The notes beneath the pieces were generated by a model. It was not told where the DNA came from and ran no database searches. It saw nothing but the letters and a program-made list of their open reading frames with translations. The position numbers were made by a program, and so were the translations under genes. DNA of 61,244 nt from Alphaproteobacteria bacterium (GTDB lineage: Bacteria; Pseudomonadota; Alphaproteobacteria; Reyranellales; Reyranellaceae). Shown here in pieces: positions 40,313-48,512 of this stretch (position 1 is the stretch's first letter; every line of letters begins with the position of its first letter). The stretch spans positions 1 through 61,244 of the forward strand of contig VGCH01000016.1 of assembly GCA_016870115.1 (NCBI GenBank), written 5' to 3'.

Positions 40313-41338
40313 TCAACCCCACGCGTCGAACAGCTCGGGCAGTCGCCGGGGCGGCACATCGCAGTCGAGCGCCGTTGAGAGCAGGAGCCGCGCCTTGAGC
40401 GGATGCAGGCGTCCGCCCCAGATCAGACCGGCGCGCCGCAGCTCGATCTCCGCCGACGGCCCCGCATAGGTCTCGCGCAACATCGGGCCGCCTCCTGATC
40501 GCGCGGCGACCACGGTCGGCAGGGCTTTGGCCAGCCGGCCAAGCCGCGACGCCATCGACTCCGGTGCGTGGCCCCCGCCCATCGCCGCGATCACCGCCCC
40601 GCGATAGCCAAGAAGATCCGGCGCCCTCAGCATCGCTTCGACCAGCGCGCCATCGTCGTCCAGTCCCAGCCACAAGAGGGCGACGGGCGCGTGGCTCTCG
40701 CTGTCGCGGCGACGGGGCCCCAGCATCGCGCGGGTACGTTCCATCGCCGCGCGCACCGGAAACGCGAGGGGCACAACGCGGCCCTCGACAAAGACAGCCA
40801 GCGGGCCGGTCTGGGGACTGGTGAATGCATCGATTCGAACGGGATGCGCCTTCACCACATCGGCAGCGGCGTGAACCTGATCGAGCAGGACGACGAGCGG
40901 TCCCAAGGCGGCAGGGCGTTCGCGAACCCACGGGTCGACCGCAAGCCGAACTGCGGCCAGCAGATTGCCGGGTCCATCAGCCGAGGCCAGAGCCGGATTG
41001 CGCATCGCCGCAGTCACCACCAGCGGCTTGCGCGACTCGCCCAGCAAGTCGAGCAGGAACGCGGTTTCCTCGAGCGTATCGGTGCCCTGGGTCACAACAA
41101 CCGCGTCGGCGTCGTCGGCCTCGATGCGGCGCGCGAGGGCGCGGATCTGCGCGATCGACAGCGAGTGACTGCCGACGCGCGACAGCGTCTCAGCGCGGAT
41201 CGTCGCGATACCCGCAAGTCCGGGGACAGCCGCGACCAGATCATCGGCACCGAGGCCCATCTGCATGGCGCCGGTAGCGTCGCGACGGGTGGCGATCGTC
41301 CCCCCCAGCGCCAGGATGGAAACGCGCGGCAGGCTCAT
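40313..41338 (-). CDS. L-asparaginase-family protein
   Basis: 341 residues. First catalytic motif ALGGTIATRR (T14 nucleophile) and second VVTQGTDTLEET (T86, D87), with PLVVTAAMRNP. These deamidate L-asparagine or glutamine, or cleave related amides. No signal peptide, so cytosolic. Its start overlaps the HyuB stop (ATGA), making this a two-gene unit. C-terminal 100 residues are divergent from E. coli AnsA/AnsB, so specificity is uncertain. Confidence 0.85.
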   Translation of the reverse strand: MSLPRVSILALGGTIATRRDATGAMQMGLGADDLVAAVPGLAGIATIRAETLSRVGSHSLSIAQIRALARRIEADDADAVVVTQGTDTLEETAFLLDLLGESRKPLVVTAAMRNPALASADGPGNLLAAVRLAVDPWVRERPAALGPLVVLLDQVHAAADVVKAHPVRIDAFTSPQTGPLAVFVEGRVVPLAFPVRAAMERTRAMLGPRRRDSESHAPVALLWLGLDDDGALVEAMLRAPDLLGYRGAVIAAMGGGHAPESMASRLGRLAKALPTVVAARSGGGPMLRETYAGPSAEIELRRAGLIWGGRLHPLKARLLLSTALDCDVPPRRLPELFDAWG

Positions 41339-43044
41339 GAGGCGGTGCGCGGCGTGGCGGCGGGAAAGCGCGCGGCCAGCTGGTCGGCGCTGTAGTAGCC
41401 ACGCGCGCGATCGCGCGCGATCGCCGCCGGGTCGCGCTGGGCCGGGTCGCCATAGCCGCCGCCGCCCGGGGTCGAGACGCGCACGACGTCGCCGACGCCG
41501 ATCCCGATATCCTGATCCTTGCTGAGATGGGGTGGACGGTAGACGCCATCGGCCCGCGCGATCTCGACGCGATTGACGCCGCCATCGGCGCCACCCAGCA
41601 CGCCTTGCGGGCCGGTGCGGCCGTGATCCATCACCATCGATACGCGCGCCTCGCCGCGCACCAGACGGATGGCGTAGGTGATGCCGAAGCCGCCGCGCCA
41701 GCGCCCGGCGCCGCCCGACCCCTCGTTCAGCGAGAATTCCTCGAAGCGCACGGGATAGTACTGCTCCAGCACCTCGACCGGCGGCATCTTGGAGATGCCG
41801 ATGGTCGAGCACCCATTGCTGAGCCCATCGCCGCCCCGGAAGCCGCCGTACCCGCCGCCGGTGAAGAGATACATGATGTAGGGACGACCGCGTGCCGGAT
41901 CGATGCCGCCAACGCCGAGATTGCCCGACGTCCCTGCGGGCGCGGCGAAGAGGAGATCGGGGATCGCCTGGGTGAGCGCCGCGAAAACCGCTTCGGCAAT
42001 GCGCTGACTTACCTCGGCGGCGCAGCCCGAGACCGGTCGCGGATATCGCGCATAGAGGAACGTCCCGTCGGGATCGACGATCCGGAGCGGCTCGAAGGTG
42101 CCGGCATTGATCGGCACGTCCGGAAAGACATGCTTGATCGCCAGATAGATCGCCGACCGGGTGGTGGCGATGACGCTGTTCATGGGCCCGCGGCAAGGCG
42201 GGCTCGATCCCGACATGTCGAAGGTGAGTTCTTCACCCTTCTTGTCGATCCGCATCCGGATAGTGAGCGGCTCGTCAACCACGCCGTCGCTGTCGACGAC
42301 GCTGGTACCCTGGTAGATGCCGTCGGGAATGGCCGCGATCCGCGCCCGCATCAGTTTCGCCGCACGCGCGCGCATCTCGGCGATCGCGCTCCGCACCGTG
42401 GACGCGCCATAGCGGTCGATCAGGGCGGTCAATCGGCGCTCGCCGGTGTCGAGCGCGGCCGCCTGGGCCTTGATGTCGCCGATGCGCTGGTCGGCGATAC
42501 GGATGTTGCTGAGAATGATCGCCAGGATCTCGCGATCCATCTCGCCTTTCTTGAAGAACTTGACGGGCGGCAGGCGAAGCCCCTCCTGCTCGACCTCGGT
42601 GGCGCTGGCCGAGAAACCGCCGGGAACCATGCCACCCACATCCGGCCAGTGGCCCGTGTTGGCGAGCCAGGCGAAGAGCTGCCCGCGATAGAAGAACGGC
42701 TTCACGAAGCGGACATCCATCAGGTGGGTGCCGCCGAGATAGGGATCGTTGACGATGAAGACGTCGCCCGGATCGACCTTGCCGTCATAGTGGGTCTTCA
42801 CCCGCTCGATCACCGCGGCGGTCGAGAACTGCATCGTGCCGACGAACACCGGCAAGCCGAGTTCGCCCTGCGCGATCAGCGCGCCGTCGCGGGCATCGTA
42901 GATGCCGTCGGAGCGGTCCATGCCCTCGGAGATCACCGGCGAGAAGGCCGACCGCACGAAGGCGAGGTCCATCTCGTTGCAGACCTGGATCAGGCCGTTC
43001 TGCACGACGGTGAGCGTGACGGGATCAAGGGCGGCAGTGGACAT
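41335..43044 (-). CDS. Hydantoinase B/oxoprolinase (HyuB-like) protein
   Basis: 569 residues, full size for HyuB/acetone carboxylase-type subunits. Signatures: VFIVNDPYLGGTHLMDV, WLANTGHWPDVGGMVPGGF, GSSPPCRGPMNSVIATTRSAIY, YPRPVSGCAAEVSQRI, GGGYGGFRGGDG and a C-terminal STPGGGGYGDP. ATP-dependent ring opening of hydantoins or 5-oxoproline usually needs HyuA, which is not beside it. Here it is coupled to an asparaginase instead. Cytosolic. Convergent neighbours are absent; a flavin monooxygenase starts 52 bases upstream on the other strand. Confidence 0.9.
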   Translation of the reverse strand: MSTAALDPVTLTVVQNGLIQVCNEMDLAFVRSAFSPVISEGMDRSDGIYDARDGALIAQGELGLPVFVGTMQFSTAAVIERVKTHYDGKVDPGDVFIVNDPYLGGTHLMDVRFVKPFFYRGQLFAWLANTGHWPDVGGMVPGGFSASATEVEQEGLRLPPVKFFKKGEMDREILAIILSNIRIADQRIGDIKAQAAALDTGERRLTALIDRYGASTVRSAIAEMRARAAKLMRARIAAIPDGIYQGTSVVDSDGVVDEPLTIRMRIDKKGEELTFDMSGSSPPCRGPMNSVIATTRSAIYLAIKHVFPDVPINAGTFEPLRIVDPDGTFLYARYPRPVSGCAAEVSQRIAEAVFAALTQAIPDLLFAAPAGTSGNLGVGGIDPARGRPYIMYLFTGGGYGGFRGGDGLSNGCSTIGISKMPPVEVLEQYYPVRFEEFSLNEGSGGAGRWRGGFGITYAIRLVRGEARVSMVMDHGRTGPQGVLGGADGGVNRVEIARADGVYRPPHLSKDQDIGIGVGDVVRVSTPGGGGYGDPAQRDPAAIARDRARGYYSADQLAARFPAATPRTAS

Positions 43045-43084
43045 GCCACGACGCTATCGGGATGCCCGCATATCGGCAACACGC

Positions 43085-43090
43085 TATAGA
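43085..43090 (+). promoter_or_regulatory. Candidate -10 for a leaderless monooxygenase mRNA
   Basis: TATAGA ends six bases (GACTGC) before the GTG at 43097 and there is no ribosome site. Same geometry as at 5621, 35998 and 59141. Confidence 0.35.
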
Positions 43091-43096
43091 GACTGC

Positions 43097-44536
43097 GTGC
43101 AAACGCCGAGGCCAGACAGACTGAGCGACGTCGCAATCGTGGGGCTGGGGCCCGTGGGGGCGCTGCTTGCCAATCTGCTGGGCCAGGCCGGCCTCACGGT
43201 CGACGTGCATGAGCGCGACCGCGAGATTCACGCCTTGCCCCGTGCGGTGCATTTCGATGGCGAGATCATGCGCATCTTCCAGGCGGCGGATCTGGCCGAA
43301 GAGGTAGCGCGCTGCGCCCGCGCGTCGCCCTACGGCGCCCGCTACATAGATCCGTCGGGTCGCGTCCTCGTGGAACGGCGCGGGATCGAGGGCGAAGGCC
43401 CGCAAGGCTGGGCCGGCAGCTGGTACTTCCACCAGCCCGACCTCGATCGGACGCTGCGCGCGGGGCTGGAGCGCTTCCCGAACGTGAGCGTGCGACTCGA
43501 GAGCGAGATCGCGACACCTGAGGACCTTCCGGCGCGCTTCGTCGTGGGTTGCGACGGCGCGCGCTCGGTGGTGCGTCGCGCGATCGGCGGACGGCAGCGC
43601 GATCTCGGGCTGCACCAGCCCTGGCTTGTGGTCGACCTGCTGTGCGACCCCGCGCGCCCGCGCGTGGCGGCGCTGCCCCCCTACTCCGTGCAGTTCTGCG
43701 ATCCGTCACGGCCGATGACGCTGGTGAATGTCGGGCCGTCCGGCGCCATCGTGCGGCGGCGCTGGGAGATCATGCTGATGCCGGGCGACGATCCGGACCG
43801 GATCGCCGAGCCGGAGCGCTTCTGGCCCATGATCGCGCGTTGGCTCGCGCCCGAGGACGGCCATATCGAGCGTGCTGCCGTCTATACGTTCCACTCAGTG
43901 GTGCAGGAAGGCTGGCGACGTGGCCGGCTGCTGCTGGCGGGCGATTCCTGCCATCAGACGCCGCCGTTCCTCGGACAGGGCCTGTGCGCCGGCCTGCGCG
44001 ACGTGGCCAATCTCGCCTGGAAGTTGGCCGCGATCGTTCGCGACGGCGCGCCGGACTCGTTGCTGGACACCTACGAGTCGGAGCGGCGCCCGCACGTCGC
44101 GACCTTCATTGAGCTCGCCGTCCGGATGGGCGGCGTGATTCAGGCGACCGACCCGGCCGCCGTCGCCGCGCGCGACCGGCGCTTCGCCGGCGGACCCGAA
44201 AGCTTCAGCTTTCCCCTGCCGCAGCTCGGCGCCGGATGCCGCGTGGACGACCCGTCTCCCATCGGCACGATCGCCCCGCAGCCCCGCCTGCCGGATGGTC
44301 GACGCATGGACGACACCATCGGCGCGCGCTTCGCCGTCCTGGGCGCGCGTGACGTTCTGGCAGGCCTCGACGCCCCGGCGGCGATCCTGCCCGATGTCGG
44401 GCTGGACTGGCTGGCCACCCACGGCAGTCGCGCGGCGATCCTGCGGCCCGATCGCTATGTCTATGCGATGGCGCGGACGCGGGCTGAACTCGACGCGGCG
44501 CTCGCCCGTCTCGCGCGCGACCTCAGGCCGGCGTGA
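43097..44536 (+). CDS. FAD-dependent aromatic monooxygenase (MhpA-like)
   Basis: 479 residues from a GTG at 43097; upstream codons in this frame have no ribosome site. FAD motif VAIVGLGPVGALLANLLGQAG, RAVHFDGEIMRIFQ, VVGCDGARSVVRRAIGG, and the second FAD motif LLLAGDSCHQTPPFLGQG followed by RDVANLAWKLAAIVRDGAP. The arrangement matches 3-(3-hydroxyphenyl)propionate hydroxylase-type enzymes with a short C-terminal thioredoxin-like end (ARFAVLGARDVLAGLDAPAA). Hydroxylates a phenolic compound with NAD(P)H and O2. Its end overlaps the DUF35 gene by 14 bases. Confidence 0.9.
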   Translation: MQTPRPDRLSDVAIVGLGPVGALLANLLGQAGLTVDVHERDREIHALPRAVHFDGEIMRIFQAADLAEEVARCARASPYGARYIDPSGRVLVERRGIEGEGPQGWAGSWYFHQPDLDRTLRAGLERFPNVSVRLESEIATPEDLPARFVVGCDGARSVVRRAIGGRQRDLGLHQPWLVVDLLCDPARPRVAALPPYSVQFCDPSRPMTLVNVGPSGAIVRRRWEIMLMPGDDPDRIAEPERFWPMIARWLAPEDGHIERAAVYTFHSVVQEGWRRGRLLLAGDSCHQTPPFLGQGLCAGLRDVANLAWKLAAIVRDGAPDSLLDTYESERRPHVATFIELAVRMGGVIQATDPAAVAARDRRFAGGPESFSFPLPQLGAGCRVDDPSPIGTIAPQPRLPDGRRMDDTIGARFAVLGARDVLAGLDAPAAILPDVGLDWLATHGSRAAILRPDRYVYAMARTRAELDAALARLARDLRPA

Positions 44537-44915
44537 AGCACGGCAGAGGGGGTCCCCCCTCCGTCGGCTTGAACACGACGCGCACCTTCATGCCAATGGA
44601 GAGCCGATCGAGATCGCAATCCACCAGATTGGTGAACATCGTCGTCCCCTCGGCCAGCGTCACATAGGCCACGGCATAGGGCACCGGCGCGCGCCGCATC
44701 ACCGAGTAGGAGTAGACCGTGCCGACGCCCGACGCGGTCGTCCATTCGGTGCGGTCGCTGCCGCAGTGCGGGCAAATCGAGCGCGGATAGTGGTGCGTCT
44801 CGCCGCAGTTCTGGCACCGCTTGACGAGCAACTTGCCCTCGCTGGCGGCCTGCCAGTAGGGCTCGGTCTCCGGGCTGATCGCCGGCGCGGGGAGCTTGCG
44901 TTCGGTGGCGGCCAT
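44523..44915 (-). CDS. DUF35 (Zn-ribbon/OB-fold) acyl-CoA-binding protein
   Basis: 130 residues. Zinc ribbon with four Cys (RCQNCGETHHYPRSICPHCG) then an OB-fold (GTVYSYSVMRR, VAYVTLAEGTTMFTNLVDCD). DUF35 proteins are non-catalytic or substrate-binding partners of thiolase-fold enzymes (for example ChsH2 with Ltp2 in steroid catabolism). Three bases after the thiolase-like gene, as expected for a complex. Confidence 0.92.
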   Translation of the reverse strand: MAATERKLPAPAISPETEPYWQAASEGKLLVKRCQNCGETHHYPRSICPHCGSDRTEWTTASGVGTVYSYSVMRRAPVPYAVAYVTLAEGTTMFTNLVDCDLDRLSIGMKVRVVFKPTEGGPPLPCFTPA

Positions 44916-44918
44916 GGC

Positions 44919-46091
44919 TCACTCCCTTTCCAGGATGACGGTGGCGCTGCCGTGCCGCAGCCCGAGCGATCCGCCGGTGCCATGCGCCAGCGCGAGATCG
45001 CAGTTCTTCACCTGAACGGCCGGGTGCGCTTCTCCGCGCAATTGGCGCACCGCCTCAAGCACCTTGGTGAGACCACCGCGATTGCCGGGGTGGTTGCTGC
45101 AGAGCCCGCCCCCATCGGTGTTGAAGGGCAGCTTGCCGACACCCGAGATCAGGTTGCCGTCGGCGACCAGTCGGCCGCCCTTTCCTTTTTCGGCGAAACC
45201 AAGGTCCTCGAGCTGCATGAGGACGGTGATGGTGAAGCTGTCGTAGATCGAGACGTACTTGATGTCCGCCGGTGTCACGCCCGCTTCGGCGAAGGCGGCG
45301 GGGCCGCTGTATCTCGCGCCCGAGTAGGTGAGGTCGACCTTGCCGCCCATCTGGCCCTTGATCGCTTCGCCGGCGCCGATCAGCCGGACCTTGGGCCGTT
45401 TCAGCTTCGCGGCGATCTCGGGCGCGACGACGACGATGGCACCACCGCCGTCGGTGATGACGCAGCAATCGAGGCGACGCAGCGGATCGGCGATCACGGG
45501 CGAATTCACCACGTCCTCGACCGTCACCACGTCGCGCAGCAGCGCGTGCGGATTGTGCTGGGCGTGGTGGGACGCGGCGACCTTGATCCAGGCGAGCTGC
45601 TCCGACGTTGTGCCGAACTCGTGCATGTGGCGCATGGCGCACATCGCGTACATATTCACCACGGTGGGGCCGTAGGGAAACTCGAACGGCTCGTCGGGCG
45701 TCGGCGTGCCCCCCCGGCTGCGCGGCACCGTGCCGGTCGCCATTCCCTCCGCGCGCGGACGGCCGGCCAGCGTGATCAGCGCGACCCGGCACTTGCCGGC
45801 GGCAATAGCCTCGGCGGCGTGCCCGACATGGAGAACGTAGGACGAGCCGCCGACATCCGTCGAATCGACGTGACGCACCTTGAGGCCGAGATAGTCGACC
45901 ATCGACATCGGCCCCAGTCCGGGCGCGTCGCCGGCGCAGAAGTAGCCGTCGACGTCCTTGATCGTGAGGCCGGCATCGGCCAACGTCCCGGCCGCGACCT
46001 CGGCGTGGATCTGGGACAGCGACAGGTCGCGCGCGAGGCGCGTGGGGTGCTCGTAGATGCCGGCGATGTACGCCTTTCCCTTGATGCTCAT
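44919..46091 (-). CDS. Thiolase-fold protein lacking catalytic cysteines (Ltp2/SCPx-like)
   Basis: 390 residues. Thiolase fold: YIAGIYEHPTRLARDLSLSQIH start, VGGSSYVLHVGHAAEAIAAGK, DCCVITDGGGAIVVVAPEIA, and NTDGGGLCSNHPGNRGGL near the C-terminus. The nucleophilic Cys position reads G82/S83, and the second Cys position (usually CxGG) reads AHGTGGSLG; the conserved His (SNHPG) is kept. This pattern is that of Ltp2-type retro-aldolases, which pair with a DUF35 partner, rather than true acyltransferases. It probably cleaves a beta-hydroxyacyl-CoA side chain. Its DUF35 partner follows immediately. Confidence 0.85.
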   Translation of the reverse strand: MSIKGKAYIAGIYEHPTRLARDLSLSQIHAEVAAGTLADAGLTIKDVDGYFCAGDAPGLGPMSMVDYLGLKVRHVDSTDVGGSSYVLHVGHAAEAIAAGKCRVALITLAGRPRAEGMATGTVPRSRGGTPTPDEPFEFPYGPTVVNMYAMCAMRHMHEFGTTSEQLAWIKVAASHHAQHNPHALLRDVVTVEDVVNSPVIADPLRRLDCCVITDGGGAIVVVAPEIAAKLKRPKVRLIGAGEAIKGQMGGKVDLTYSGARYSGPAAFAEAGVTPADIKYVSIYDSFTITVLMQLEDLGFAEKGKGGRLVADGNLISGVGKLPFNTDGGGLCSNHPGNRGGLTKVLEAVRQLRGEAHPAVQVKNCDLALAHGTGGSLGLRHGSATVILERE

Positions 46092-46151
46092 CAGGCAGTC
46101 GTCCTTGTGGGATGTCCAAGTCTCTGGTCGATGGTGGCGGAGGGGACGCAT

Positions 46152-46175
46152 CGGCGGAAGCAGGGCCTTCCGCCG
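46152..46175. repeat. 9-bp inverted repeat in an intergenic gap
   Basis: CGGCGGAAG and CTTCCGCCG form a hairpin with loop CAGGGC in the 99-base gap between the LLM-oxidoreductase and thiolase-like genes. No T tract follows on the minus strand, so it is at best a weak terminator or pause. Confidence 0.5.
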
Positions 46176-46190
46176 GTCAGAACGCGCCGC

Positions 46191-47390
46191 TCAGCTCTCC
46201 ACGTCGCGCGCGCCGGGGGTGCGGTCGCGGTACTCCGGCGGAATGTCGCGGCCGGCGTCGGTATAGGCCTTTCGGATCGCCGCCACGTTGGGACCGAAAA
46301 TCCCGCGCCGGTTGGACTTGGCCCATTCGTTGGACGCGACGACGGTGTCGAGCGAACCCTGGAAGCGCGGCATCACGTAGCGCGCGAACAGCTCATAGGA
46401 CCGCAGGGTCTGCTCGCGGTTGGCCCACTCGTGGGCGCGGAACAGGACGCCGCCGAACCCGCCCTTGCTGAGATCGAGCAGGCGTTGGACACCCGCGGCG
46501 ACGCGCTCGGGATCGCCGATCAGCGTCGTACCCATGGCGACACCCTCGGTCAGCGGATCGTCCGACCGCCCGGGCGGCCGCCCGAGCGTGTCTTCGAAAT
46601 AGGTCACGGTCTCACGGCGCTCGCCCGCCCGCACCTCTTGCAGCGCACGCTTGTCGTCGTCGGCGCAATGCATGTTCACGACCACACGCCATTTCTTGCG
46701 GTCGGGCACGATGCCGTGTTTGCGCGCCTCGTTTTCGTAGATCTGCCATTGGCCGGCCAGCGCCTCGGGCCCGCCGGGAAGGCCGGCGCCGATGGACAGC
46801 ACGCCGAGCCCCCAACGTCCCGCCGCGATCATGCCCGATGGCGTGAGCGCGCTCGCACAGGCGATCGGGAAGTGCGGATCGGTATAGGGAGCGAGATGCA
46901 GTCGCGCCTCGCGCAACTCAAACCAGTCGGTCTTCATGGTGACCGGCTCCTCACACTTCAGGAGCCGCATCACCGCTTCGAGCGCCTGCTCGAGGCGCGG
47001 CCGCTGCGAGGAGGGATCAATGCCCATCATGTAGGCGTCCGACGGCAGGGCGCCCGGGCCGCATCCCAGCATCGTGCGGCCGCGCGACATGTGGTCGAGC
47101 TGAACGAAGCGGTTCGCGACCATCAGCGGGTGGTGATAGGGCATGCTGGTAACGCCCGACCCCAGCCGGATGTGTCGCGTCCGTTCGAGTGCGGCCGCGA
47201 TCATCAGCTCGGGCGACGCAATCGTCTCCCATCCCGCCGAATGGTGCTCGCCGATCCACGCCTCGTCGAAGCCGAGATGGTCGAGCCACTCCAGCAGCTC
47301 CATGTTGCGCGCAAAGCCCAGCGTCGGGTTCTCGCCCACCCGGTGGAACGGAGCGAGAAAGATTCCGAACTGCAAACCCTTGTGTGCCAT
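46191..47390 (-). CDS. LLM-class flavin-dependent oxidoreductase
   Basis: 399 residues, luciferase-like TIM barrel using reduced FMN or F420: FGIFLAPFHRVGENPTLGFARNMELLEWLDHLGFDEAWIGEHHS, RLGSGVTSMPYHHPLMVANRFVQLDHMSRGR, MLGCGPGALPSDAYMMGID, FGGVLFRAHEWANREQTLRSYELFARYVMP. Similar enzymes are alkane or limonene monooxygenases. Upstream of the thiolase/DUF35 pair on the same strand. Divergent from a nitronate monooxygenase gene across 77 bases. Confidence 0.9.
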   Translation of the reverse strand: MAHKGLQFGIFLAPFHRVGENPTLGFARNMELLEWLDHLGFDEAWIGEHHSAGWETIASPELMIAAALERTRHIRLGSGVTSMPYHHPLMVANRFVQLDHMSRGRTMLGCGPGALPSDAYMMGIDPSSQRPRLEQALEAVMRLLKCEEPVTMKTDWFELREARLHLAPYTDPHFPIACASALTPSGMIAAGRWGLGVLSIGAGLPGGPEALAGQWQIYENEARKHGIVPDRKKWRVVVNMHCADDDKRALQEVRAGERRETVTYFEDTLGRPPGRSDDPLTEGVAMGTTLIGDPERVAAGVQRLLDLSKGGFGGVLFRAHEWANREQTLRSYELFARYVMPRFQGSLDTVVASNEWAKSNRRGIFGPNVAAIRKAYTDAGRDIPPEYRDRTPGARDVES

Positions 47391-47467
47391 GTGTCCTCCG
47401 ACTCGTACCGTAGCGGCTTGCCGCGAGGGTGACGACCCGCTTGACCCGCGTTAGAGTCGCAGCCGCC

Positions 47468-48445
47468 ATGTCGCTTCCGGCCCCCCTTCCGCCCGGCAAA
47501 TCGACCGCCCGCGAGCGTGTCCGCGCGCTCACTGGCCGGCTCGCCATCCCGGCCATCGCCGCACCGATGTTCCTGGTGTCAAACCCCGCGCTGGCCCTGG
47601 CGTGCTGCGGCGCCGGAATCATGGGCAGCTTTCCCGCCCACGGCACGCGCAGTCGCGAGGAACTGCACGGCTGGCTCGACCAGATGGTGGAAGGGTTGCG
47701 GCGGCTGGAGGACTCGGGCGCGGCGCCGGCACCCTGGGCCGTCAATCTGGTCGTGCATCCGTCCAACTCCCGCTATCCCGCCGACCTCGAGTTGGTGGAG
47801 CGCTACCGCGTTCCGGTGGTGCTGACCTCCAAGGGCGCCCCCGGTGAGGCGATCGCGCGCATTCACGGCTGGGGGGCCGTCGCGTTGCACGACATCGCCA
47901 ATCGGCGGCACGCCGAGAAGGCGTTGGAGGCTGGGGTGGACGGAGTCATTGCCGTGGCCGACGGTGCCGGCGGTCACACAGGCACGATCAATCCCTTCGC
48001 CCTGATGAACGAGGTGCGTCAGCTCGGCGAGGACTTCGCTGTCGTTCTGGCCGGCGGCCTGACGACGGGTCGGGATGTGCGCGCGGCGGAGGCGATGGGC
48101 GCCGACCTTGCCTATATCGGGACGCGCTTCATCGCCACGCGCGAGGCGATGGCCTCCGACGCACACAAGCGGATGATCCTGGACTCACGCGCGACCGACA
48201 TCTTCCTCAGCGTCTCGATCGACGGCGCCCCGGCCAACTGGCTCGCGCCGAGCCTCGTCGCCGCCGGCATCGACCTCGACGTGCTGCGGACCACGCTTCC
48301 GGGACGGATCGTGGCGGCGCAGGAGAACCGCAAGCGCTGGAAAGACATCTTCACGGCGGGCCATGGCGTCGGCAACATCGACGACATCCCGCCCGCCGCC
48401 GAGCTCTGCCGCCGGCTGATCGCGCAGTATCGCGCCGCGCGGTGA
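47468..48445 (+). CDS. Nitronate monooxygenase-family protein
   Basis: 325 residues from the ATG at 47468. FMN TIM barrel of the NMO/2-nitropropane dioxygenase type: LAIPAIAAPMFLVSNPALALACCGAGIMGSFPA, VNLVVHPSNSRYPADLELVERY, VALHDIANRRHAEKALEAGVDGVIAVADGAGGHTG (the His and the phosphate-binding G-x-G-G-H-x-G) and VVLAGGLTTGRDVRAAEAMGADLAYIGTRFIAT. Oxidises alkyl nitronates or acts on other 2-enoyl substrates. First gene of the plus-strand run to 53543. Confidence 0.92.
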   Translation: MSLPAPLPPGKSTARERVRALTGRLAIPAIAAPMFLVSNPALALACCGAGIMGSFPAHGTRSREELHGWLDQMVEGLRRLEDSGAAPAPWAVNLVVHPSNSRYPADLELVERYRVPVVLTSKGAPGEAIARIHGWGAVALHDIANRRHAEKALEAGVDGVIAVADGAGGHTGTINPFALMNEVRQLGEDFAVVLAGGLTTGRDVRAAEAMGADLAYIGTRFIATREAMASDAHKRMILDSRATDIFLSVSIDGAPANWLAPSLVAAGIDLDVLRTTLPGRIVAAQENRKRWKDIFTAGHGVGNIDDIPPAAELCRRLIAQYRAAR

Positions 48446-48512
48446 CATGCGCCGCCGCAGTTTCCCTGCCAGGCGTTCCGCTCTACGCTTGCGGGAAAAG
48501 CGGAGGGTGCGC

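Noticed and set aside
44295-47432. A 1045-codon open frame on the plus strand
   Set aside because: It is antisense to the well-supported DUF35, thiolase-like and LLM genes; its translation is low-complexity, Arg/His/Gly-rich and lacks domains. Such shadows are common in GC-rich DNA.
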